From positions 1 through 9,526 of the forward strand of contig JABDJZ010000067.1 in NCBI GenBank assembly GCA_013003255.1: a DNA stretch of 9,526 nucleotides, read 5' to 3'. The DNA comes from Rhodothermales bacterium (GTDB taxonomy: Bacteria > Bacteroidota > Rhodothermia > Rhodothermales > UBA10348). Position numbers and translations under genes: made by a program. Shown piece after piece: positions 1 to 6,015 of this stretch (positions within the stretch are counted from its first letter, which is position 1; every line of letters starts with the position of its first letter). The notes beneath the pieces are model-generated. The model had not been told where the DNA came from, ran no database searches, and was given only the letters and a program-made list of their open reading frames with translations.

Positions 1-1
1 G

Positions 2-1537
2 TACGCGTACAGTGCAAACTCCGGACGCAAGATCCTGAAGGGCCCCTTTACCCGGGTAGAGGTGGTTCCGGCCAACGTCCCCACGCCGCTGAACGCCGAT
101 GGAGAGGTCTTTCTAGGGCAGTCTGCCGACAACATGGCAGCAGGAATCGGCTCGCTGACGGCGGTGCCATCGGAAACCAACATCGGCCGGGCCGAAGTAT
201 CGGCGAACGTGGTCAGTGACATCGGATTCCGGGGAGATCGGTACACCATCTCCGTAGTTGAGCGCGACGAGCCGCCGGCCGACGGAGTGGGTGAGCCTGA
301 GACTATGCTTACCTACCGGGTTCGCCGATCAGACGGGAGTCTGGCGTTCGACGGGTTGACCGAAGAGCTGCCGGGCTCAGGCACGGGGGCAGATGCGCTC
401 CGCTTCGATGGACTCTCCCTGAATGTGGTCGTGCCCGAGCATGGCCTACGCTCCATCGAGGTGGTCTCCAACAAGAACGGGCCGTTCTCGGAGCCTGTGG
501 TAGGCGCACCGACCTGGCTGGGCTATCCCGGTCCCGAGGCCCGCCAAACGGGCATCCAGCAGGCTACCACCAATGCTACATGGCTCCTGGTTACGGGCCA
601 GTCCAGACTCTGCCGGAATGCGGATTGCAGTCCGTACTCGGAGTTCCTCGAGCGCACGTTGCTGGAGATGGGCGGCTGGGAGGAGGTACTTCCCTACGAC
701 TGGGAAATCCGGTTCACGGACCGTCCCAGCTACGGTTGGGAGCCCTGGGGGCTGCAGGCCGTGGTCGAGGTTCCGTTCGAGCTGTGGCGGACTGGCATCG
801 GTACGCCCGATGATGCTTCCGATGACGTGAGGTTCATCCCCGTGATCAACGACCTGGACATGAACGGGGCATTCAACCTGGTGCTTACCGATCATCCGGC
901 CTCACCGGATGTGGATGATCCGTTCACCGACTGGTTCTATTGGCACCTGCCGCTGGACGTGAGTCCGGGGGATCACGGGTATCGTGACTGGCTCTCGGCT
1001 GCGCTGGCGGGCGACGGCACGCAGCGGGGTCCTGCCGTCATGGGACGCCACGCCTTCATGAACTGGGACGGTGCCATCGGCGGGATCACGGGAGGTGACT
1101 TGACGGCCTGGATGGTAGAGCCGGGGACCACGTTCCGCATTCAGTCCCAAACTGGCATGTACCCGGGCGATGCCTTCTCGCTCTCGGCGACGCATCTTCT
1201 GACCCCGGAAGAAGAGATCAAGGCACGCCCGCCGATTGGAATATCACCCAACCCCTACAAAGGCAGTTCGGAGTATGAGGTGAGCTCGCTGACTGAGGAG
1301 GTCCGCTTCACCAACATGCCGGATCAGGCGGTCATTCGGGTCTTTCAGGTAGGCGGAGCACTGGTCCGAACCATGCACAAGAACAGCCCGGACCGCCATT
1401 TCAAGTGGAATCTCCGGACGGACGAGAACCTTCCCGTGGCGTCAGGCATGTACCTTATCCACGTCGAATCGGATGAAGGCGACGCTGTGCTCAAGTTTGG
1501 TGTGATCAAGAAGGAGCCGCTCCTGAATACGTTCTAG
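2..1537 (+). CDS. C-terminal part of a secreted protein with a type IX secretion (T9SS) sorting domain; 5' end outside the window
   Basis: The frame is open from the first complete codon at position 2, with no stop before a GTG at 62, so the gene starts upstream; the GTG is probably an internal valine. 511 residues are visible. The last ~100 residues (from about position 1230) form a typical T9SS C-terminal sorting domain: an SPNPYKG motif, a beta strand reading VRFTNMP, IRVFQVGGALVRT, a W-N-L-R-T-D-E-N-L-PVASGMYLIHV segment and a closing KFGVIKK. In this family the domain directs export across the outer membrane by the Por/Gld secretion system and is usually cleaved or anchored. The region before it is rich in Trp, Asp and Gly, with short beta-rich segments of a kind common in large extracellular proteins of Rhodothermales. 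I recognise no catalytic domain in the visible part. The stop is TAG; the next gene starts 4 nt later, suggesting co-transcription. Confidence 0.87.
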   Translation, partial: YAYSANSGRKILKGPFTRVEVVPANVPTPLNADGEVFLGQSADNMAAGIGSLTAVPSETNIGRAEVSANVVSDIGFRGDRYTISVVERDEPPADGVGEPETMLTYRVRRSDGSLAFDGLTEELPGSGTGADALRFDGLSLNVVVPEHGLRSIEVVSNKNGPFSEPVVGAPTWLGYPGPEARQTGIQQATTNATWLLVTGQSRLCRNADCSPYSEFLERTLLEMGGWEEVLPYDWEIRFTDRPSYGWEPWGLQAVVEVPFELWRTGIGTPDDASDDVRFIPVINDLDMNGAFNLVLTDHPASPDVDDPFTDWFYWHLPLDVSPGDHGYRDWLSAALAGDGTQRGPAVMGRHAFMNWDGAIGGITGGDLTAWMVEPGTTFRIQSQTGMYPGDAFSLSATHLLTPEEEIKARPPIGISPNPYKGSSEYEVSSLTEEVRFTNMPDQAVIRVFQVGGALVRTMHKNSPDRHFKWNLRTDENLPVASGMYLIHVESDEGDAVLKFGVIKKEPLLNTF

Positions 1538-1541
1538 CCCC

Positions 1542-2000
1542 ATGTCTCTCTTTCCTGAAGTTCCGTCAGACATTCCTGGCGCCTTCCTGATGCAGAGTCG
1601 CTCCCAATTGCGGGACGTCTACGTGCCGAAAATCCTGGCCTGCCTGGAGCGACTCCCGGAGGATGCACTCTGGTGGCGACCCAACCCCACCTCCAACAGT
1701 GTGGGCAACCTGATTCTGCATCTTTGCGGCAACGCCCGGCAGTGGATCGTGGCCAGCATCCAGGGTCAGCATGACATCCGTCTCCGTCAGGCCGAGTTCG
1801 CGGCTGATGGCGAGTTTGATGCTTCCACACTGGCCGACCTGCTCCGGACCACGATGGCCGATGTTGATAGCGCGCTGGCAAATCTTGACCCCGCCGCGCT
1901 GACGGATACCCGATCCGTCCAGGGATTCGAAATGACCGTACTTCAGGCCATCTATCACGTGGTGGAGCACTTCTCCGGTCACACCGGCCAGATTACCTAG
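1542..2000 (+). CDS. DinB-superfamily protein of the DUF1572 type, cut short by an in-frame TAG
   Basis: The 152-residue product matches the DUF1572 branch of the DinB/YfiT four-helix bundle: LWWRPNPTSNSVGNLILHLCGN near residues 43-64, QWIVASI after it, and AIYHVVEHFSGHTGQI at 136-151. The presumed metal-binding histidines are H60, H143 and H147, all present. Members of this family are small cytoplasmic proteins, often annotated as possible metal-dependent enzymes; the exact reaction is not known. The frame ends at TAG (1998-2000), but the same frame continues after it with ITKMKTATDLGFYGI, which is the normal C-terminal motif of the family, up to a TAA at 2076-2078. In relatives the interrupted position is usually an aromatic residue. 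The gene therefore looks like a 178-codon gene with one nonsense codon. ATG at 1542 gives a slightly long N-terminus; ATG at 1590 is an alternative start. It follows the T9SS gene by 4 nt. Confidence 0.82.
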   Translation: MSLFPEVPSDIPGAFLMQSRSQLRDVYVPKILACLERLPEDALWWRPNPTSNSVGNLILHLCGNARQWIVASIQGQHDIRLRQAEFAADGEFDASTLADLLRTTMADVDSALANLDPAALTDTRSVQGFEMTVLQAIYHVVEHFSGHTGQIT

Positions 2001-2078
2001 ATCACCAAGATGAAGACCGCCACGGATCTCGGCTTCTACGGAATCGCCGAAGATGGGTCGGTGACCACGACCTGGTAA
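2001..2078 (+). pseudogene. Detached C-terminal tail of the DUF1572 gene, in frame after the TAG
   Basis: These 25 codons plus TAA continue the DUF1572 frame directly after the TAG at 1998-2000. They encode the conserved family ending, ITK then K-T-A-T-D-LGFYGIAEDG. Since the reading frame is kept and the motif is intact, the change is a single substitution rather than a frameshift, and it is recent, a sequencing or assembly error, or a site of readthrough. The TAA at 2076-2078 lies 4 nt before the next gene start, the same spacing as between the two genes upstream, which fits this being the ancestral end of the gene. Confidence 0.7.
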
Positions 2079-2082
2079 CGCA

Positions 2083-2712
2083 TTGATCGTCGTCAAGTAC
2101 TTCTTTGAGGAGCCTGCCGCTCTGGAGTTGCTGGCTCCAGACGACATTCCCAACGCCCGGAGTCCGGGGACCTCAACTTCCCTTGAGGCTTTTCTGAAGG
2201 GTCCTCGCTATCACCGCGGATATCTGACCGCCTCAGACCTGGAGGCCGGCACCACGGGGGCAACCACTTCGGGGGGTGGTCCGGACTGGATTCAGCCGCT
2301 GATTGAGGCGATAGGGTCGGACCGGGCGTTCCGAGGCCCGGGGACGCCACGTGAAACTGCTCTTTCGCAGGTACTGGCTGATCCATCGAAGGGCGTCGTG
2401 CTACTGGTCGGCCCGAGCGCCCCCCCGGATCAGATCCCGGACCTCTCCGGGGAAGTGCGGGATCACGCGGGGACCATCAGGGACCTGTTGGATGCCGGAT
2501 TCGTGGTTCTCCGTCCCGAGCCCGCGCACGAAGGACAGGACTGGTCCATTTTCTCCCCACGACCATTGTCGGAGTCCGTTGCCGCGGCGTTCAAGTCCGC
2601 CCAACCGGGTCCTGCGCGGTTCGTGATTCCGCATCGCCAGGCTCGGGGTGAGCACAAGTTCTACTTCGAACGGTACGACCTGAGTCTCTTCGGGGATTAT
2701 CGGGTCACCTGA
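2083..2712 (+). CDS. Hypothetical protein, about 209 residues, unrecognised
   Basis: I do not recognise this protein. The chosen start is TTG at 2083, the first usable start after an in-frame stop at 2062-2064; it lies 4 nt past the TAA that closes the extended DUF1572 frame, which suggests translational coupling. No Shine-Dalgarno sequence is visible and a later start is possible. The product has no signal peptide or membrane segment. It opens with a hydrophobic strand (MIVVKYFF), has a Gly/Thr-rich stretch near residues 55-65, a likely beta strand GVVLLVG near 104-110, and an AGFVVLRPEP segment near 148-157, so an alpha/beta cytoplasmic fold is plausible. The tail is rich in aromatic and charged residues (HKFYFERYDLSLFGDYRV). 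Codon use is GC3-biased like the neighbours, supporting a real gene. Its 3' end overlaps the convergent minus-strand gene by 16 nt. Confidence 0.6.
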   Translation: MIVVKYFFEEPAALELLAPDDIPNARSPGTSTSLEAFLKGPRYHRGYLTASDLEAGTTGATTSGGGPDWIQPLIEAIGSDRAFRGPGTPRETALSQVLADPSKGVVLLVGPSAPPDQIPDLSGEVRDHAGTIRDLLDAGFVVLRPEPAHEGQDWSIFSPRPLSESVAAAFKSAQPGPARFVIPHRQARGEHKFYFERYDLSLFGDYRVT

Positions 2713-4385
2713 CCGAGGCGCGCGAGCCCGCGCATGACCTGATGGGAGGGGTCACCTTCCCGGTTAAACCGGTTCGTGCACGCGATGACAATGGCACCCT
2801 CAGAGAAACCGGCCACGGTCAGGAAGCCCCGGTCCGAATCGCCCATGAACACGCCGGCCGCCGGTAACCATGCACGACTGGTGGCGGTAAGCGGCCCTTC
2901 GCGCCGAATGAAGTTGTGCCACCGGTAGAGATCCGTGGGGTTAGACACCATGCCTCCGCCTCCCATGACCAACCAGGAGGTGGGCCCCCAATTCAGGGGA
3001 ATGTTCGGGTCCGAAGGCCGGCTGCCGCCGAACCCTGCTGCCTGGTCGGCCGGGTCAAACCGGTCCGTGGGGCCGTAGAACCCGGTGTGCTCCATCCCGG
3101 CAGGATCGAAAAAATGGGTCTGGAGGAACTCCGGATACGGGGTTCCACTCACGCGCTCCACGATGGCCGCGAGGAGGGTCCAGGCCGAATGGGAATGTGC
3201 CTCGCCCTGGCCCGGCGGAAAGAGGAGTTCCTGGGTCAGGATGCGGCTCACCGCCTCATCCCGGCTGATCCAGGTCAGGTCTGCGTCACGGTCGGTATTG
3301 ATGTGGTGGTAGTTCGGAAGACCGGATTCCCCTCGCATCAAATGGGTAAGCAGAATCCCTGCCTTTTCCGATGGGACGCTCGGCAGGTATTCCGCGATCG
3401 AGGCGTCCAGATCAACCAGACCTCGCTGTGCCATCAGCAGGACTGCCGCGCGCGTGAAATCGATGGGCATCGAGCCGATGTCAAACACGGTCTCCAGCGT
3501 GATGGGGTTGCCGTCCGAATTGGCAGGGCCAAACCCGCGATGGACCACCATCGCCCCGTCTCGCGCGGCCAGGACGCTGCCACTGAACCCGTCCTCTACG
3601 GCGTCCTCAAGCTCTGACTCCAGCGTATCCCAGGCGAGCTCCGGTGGAGGAGGCAGCCGGGTCGACTCAATCTCAACCGCCTCAAGCGCTGTGATGAGGT
3701 ACGGGCTCGAGTCCGATACCGTGAGGTCAATCCGAAGGCTTCGGGGTCCGCGCAGTTCCATCTGCACGCCTCGGTCCGTAGGCGATACGGCAATCGCTCC
3801 CGAGGCCGCACCGATGGTCTGGATCAGTGAAACCGTGTTATCGAGATCGGGCCCGTGGATCGACGGATCGACGTGCATCTCCACAAACTCAGACTTTCGA
3901 TCCGGTCCCGGTGACCAGATGGACTCGACAGCTCTGGCGCGCGTCGGGATGGCTTCCTCCAGACTGCCGGGCGGCGCCATGGGATCGGAGGTTTCACCCA
4001 CGTCCACCGACAGTCGTGTGATGAGATTTGGGGAGGCAAACGGGATGTCCATTGCCACGGTGACCTCTTGCGGACCACCATGCAGACTCACTTCCAGGCC
4101 TCGATCCGTCCGACCGACGCCAATATCACCGGCACCTCGGGCGGCGGCGCGGGCCTTCCTCAGCATGTCCTCCAAGGCCTCGTTGCCGACATCGCCTACG
4201 TGATCGGGGTGGACCCGGGTGGCAATGAATACGCCCAGGGACTCGTCATTCGAGTCGTTGATCGCGTCCATCAAGGCGTCGATCAACTCCCGGATTTCCG
4301 GGGGCGGACCATCCTGGGCGTGTGCCGGCGCAATGCTGAGGAGGCCGACGAGAAGAAGAGCGGGGAGGCAGTAGCGGTTCATCAT
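2697..4385 (-). CDS. Secreted serine-hydrolase / class C beta-lactamase-fold protein with replaced catalytic motifs (probable pseudoenzyme)
   Basis: The 562-residue product begins with a signal peptide (hydrophobic core LPALLLVGLLSIAP, likely cleavage after AHA at 21-23), so it is exported. Residues ~28-245 carry two related N-terminal units of the small domain often found before this enzyme type. Residues ~255-545 have the fold of the beta-lactamase/penicillin-binding serine hydrolase family (PF00144): SGSVLAARDG, FDIGSM, AAVLLMAQRGLVDLDASIAEYLP, SGLPNY, TLLAAIVERVSGTPYPEFL and PAGMEHTGFYGP. The expected S-x-x-K is S305-M-P-I308, the expected Y-x-N is H397-S-H399, and no clear H-x-G or K-T-G is present (D518-R-G520 lies near its place). 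It therefore keeps the scaffold without normal acylation chemistry. The frame is intact over 562 codons, arguing against random decay. It is the last gene of the minus-strand trio, 98 nt after the lipoprotein gene. ATG at 4382 is an alternative start. Confidence 0.88.
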   Translation of the reverse strand: MMNRYCLPALLLVGLLSIAPAHAQDGPPPEIRELIDALMDAINDSNDESLGVFIATRVHPDHVGDVGNEALEDMLRKARAAARGAGDIGVGRTDRGLEVSLHGGPQEVTVAMDIPFASPNLITRLSVDVGETSDPMAPPGSLEEAIPTRARAVESIWSPGPDRKSEFVEMHVDPSIHGPDLDNTVSLIQTIGAASGAIAVSPTDRGVQMELRGPRSLRIDLTVSDSSPYLITALEAVEIESTRLPPPPELAWDTLESELEDAVEDGFSGSVLAARDGAMVVHRGFGPANSDGNPITLETVFDIGSMPIDFTRAAVLLMAQRGLVDLDASIAEYLPSVPSEKAGILLTHLMRGESGLPNYHHINTDRDADLTWISRDEAVSRILTQELLFPPGQGEAHSHSAWTLLAAIVERVSGTPYPEFLQTHFFDPAGMEHTGFYGPTDRFDPADQAAGFGGSRPSDPNIPLNWGPTSWLVMGGGGMVSNPTDLYRWHNFIRREGPLTATSRAWLPAAGVFMGDSDRGFLTVAGFSEGAIVIACTNRFNREGDPSHQVMRGLARLGQVTR

Positions 4386-4386
4386 G

Positions 4387-4408
4387 GCATACGATACGGG
4401 GAGTATGC
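4387..4408. promoter_or_regulatory. Inverted repeat GCATAC-N10-GTATGC just upstream of the hydrolase-like gene
   Basis: Two perfect 6-bp arms separated by 10 bp end one base before the ATG at 4385 (minus strand). The 22-bp size suits a dimeric repressor site or a hairpin that overlaps the ribosome binding region. No Shine-Dalgarno sequence is visible here. Such short repeats also occur by chance, so this is a weak candidate. The rest of the 98-nt gap up to 4483 is GC-rich, and I see no convincing terminator or promoter in it. Confidence 0.25.
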
Positions 4409-4483
4409 GGGTAAAACGCAGTCCCCGCCCCGATTCGTATGTGGGCTTCGGCGGCCCCGATCTGCGCGCTGGCGGTTGGGTTC

Positions 4484-5959
4484 CTAGAACCGTTTCGCTT
4501 CGATCCGCGCGCTGCCGTCCGGGAGCCTCGTAATGATGGCGTCCCTGGATGTCGTGATCACGTCCTGCTTTCCGGTACCGCCCAATACCACCGTGAGGCG
4601 CCCATTGGCGCCAGCGACATCGATGGTGACGGCCTCCACAACCGGGGTTGGTGGATTGGAGGCGTTGGGATCGACATTGTCGACGGCCCGCATCACGAAC
4701 TCCGTGATGCCGGACCCACGAACCACGTGGGCATAGGTCATTCCGCCCCGGAATCCGTAGTCGGCCAACTGGACGGAGGTATGTCCCACCGCCTTGACGG
4801 CCGTGCCCTCAACAGATGCTGAGATGCTGGTTCCGTCGACCAGAGGGTTTCCGTTCTGATCGGTCACGGTGTAGCTGTAGGTGGTGCCTACGGCTACGGA
4901 GAGGGGGGAAATGGTGATCACGGGAGCCCCGGAAAAGATCACCGGGGTTTGGCCACTGACCGTGTCGTTGTTCTTGTCTGCAGTCGTTGCCGTAACCACC
5001 CCGACCCCGTCGGCAGGAAGAGGGTTGGCCGAAATGAGCGACACGGAGCCTCGGCCTTCGGCATCCGTCTGGCTTGACCCCACAATCACGCCGTGCGTCG
5101 TTGTGAAGTAGACCGCGGTGCCGGGTCTGACCGGGTTCGCGTACTGGTCACCGGCAATGATGGCGATGGAATTCGTGATGCCGTACGTGTTGAGCGCCGG
5201 GAAATTAAACTTGGCGGGGCCCACGCTGAAGTGGGTCTGGTCCGGCAGACCGCCATGGATGGTCATCGCCACCGGCTGGGAGCGGACCGTGCGGCCTTCA
5301 ACGGCAGTTTCGGCGACGATCTGTGCCACGCCCGCACTGGTGCCGGCGGACAACGTCACAGTGGCCACACCGTTATTGTCGGTTTGGGCCGAAGCAGGCG
5401 CCAGGGACTCACCGCCTCCGGGCTGTACGCCGAATCGGAAGTCAACCAGTGTGCTGTTGTCCAGGACCACCGGTCTGCCGATGCTGTCGACCACCTGGAA
5501 CGTGAGCGAGGCCACCTCCTCGGAGCCGCCTTCCCGTACCCCAATGGTTGTGGCGGACTGCTGGAGGAGAAGAATGCTGTGCGCGCGGCCCGACTCCGGT
5601 CCACTTGCAACCACCTGAGTGAGCCTGAAGGTAGGCACCTGGACCGTACGGCCGGCAAGTGCCAGTACGGTGACCTCGGCGCTACCGAAGCCATCGCTGT
5701 CGGCCGTCACCTGAAGGTCCATGGTGCTGTCTATTTCGACGCTGATGTCGAATGACCCGTCGGCGGCGACTTCGAACAGCAAATCATGGGGAAGAACGCG
5801 GACAAATGCTCCGCTCACCGGATTATTTGTCTCCTGATTCAGGACGATTCCGGTGAGGTTTACGATCCCTCCGGTTTCTTCGTCGGCTGAAAAAGCGTCG
5901 CATCCGGTGGCAACAAGGGCGATTGCCGCTACGACAGTGGCAGAGAGTAGGCTTCTCAT
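4484..5959 (-). CDS. Lipoprotein with a carboxypeptidase-regulatory-like domain and Ig-like (Big/invasin-type) domains
   Basis: The 491-residue product starts at ATG 5959 with a lipoprotein signal peptide (MRSLLSATVVAAIALVATGC), giving lipidation at C20. An acidic stretch follows (SADEE at 24-28), resembling the export signal that sends Bacteroidota lipoproteins to the cell surface. Residues ~31-113 look like a carboxypeptidase-regulatory-like beta sandwich (LTGIVLNQETNNPVSGAFVRV). Then come about three Ig-like units: ~125-235 with a TDNNGVATVTLSAGTSAG motif typical of Big_1 domains, ~245-345 with TDAEGRGSVSLIS, and ~347-450 with YTVTDQNGNPLVDGTSIS. The last ~40 residues are a beta-rich tail without a known anchor. 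There is no catalytic domain; a structural, adhesive or scaffolding surface role is an inference. The frame stays open far upstream of 5959 across the transporter gene, but that extension has no protein character. It lies 56 nt after the transporter gene in the same direction. Confidence 0.87.
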   Translation of the reverse strand: MRSLLSATVVAAIALVATGCDAFSADEETGGIVNLTGIVLNQETNNPVSGAFVRVLPHDLLFEVAADGSFDISVEIDSTMDLQVTADSDGFGSAEVTVLALAGRTVQVPTFRLTQVVASGPESGRAHSILLLQQSATTIGVREGGSEEVASLTFQVVDSIGRPVVLDNSTLVDFRFGVQPGGGESLAPASAQTDNNGVATVTLSAGTSAGVAQIVAETAVEGRTVRSQPVAMTIHGGLPDQTHFSVGPAKFNFPALNTYGITNSIAIIAGDQYANPVRPGTAVYFTTTHGVIVGSSQTDAEGRGSVSLISANPLPADGVGVVTATTADKNNDTVSGQTPVIFSGAPVITISPLSVAVGTTYSYTVTDQNGNPLVDGTSISASVEGTAVKAVGHTSVQLADYGFRGGMTYAHVVRGSGITEFVMRAVDNVDPNASNPPTPVVEAVTIDVAGANGRLTVVLGGTGKQDVITTSRDAIITRLPDGSARIEAKRF

Positions 5960-5963
5960 GGCT

Positions 5964-6003
5964 CGGTCTTCAGGGTGGTATGCCAACCCGAAAACCAAGA
6001 CCG
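5964..6003 (-). promoter_or_regulatory. Nested stem-loop between the transporter stop and the lipoprotein start
   Basis: Perfect 7-bp arms CGGTCTT (5964-5970) and AAGACCG (5997-6003) enclose 26 nt, which contain a second pair GGGT (5973-5976) / ACCC (5986-5989). On the minus-strand transcript the structure occupies most of the 56-nt gap and ends 4 nt before the lipoprotein ATG. No run of T follows, so it is not a standard terminator. It could hold back ribosome binding, protect or process the transcript, or be a protein binding site. Confidence 0.35.
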
Positions 6004-6015
6004 TACCAATCTGCC

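Noticed and set aside
1998..2000. Genome-wide TAG recoding as an explanation for the interrupted DUF1572 gene
   Set aside because: At least four other genes in the window end naturally at TAG with plausible C-termini, so TAG acts as a normal stop.
2760..2772. Palindrome CCGGTT-A-AACCGG as a terminator for the convergent genes
   Set aside because: It lies inside the coding sequence of the hydrolase-like gene and has no T run; it is more likely a by-product of coding.
3454..4203. Plus-strand open frame of about 249 codons opposite the hydrolase-like gene
   Set aside because: Ser/Arg/Pro-rich antisense frame typical of GC-rich DNA; the opposite strand has a clear signal peptide and family motifs.
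5093..5755. Plus-strand open frame of 220 codons opposite the lipoprotein gene
   Set aside because: No recognisable motif, biased composition, and fully explained as the antisense of the Ig-like domains.
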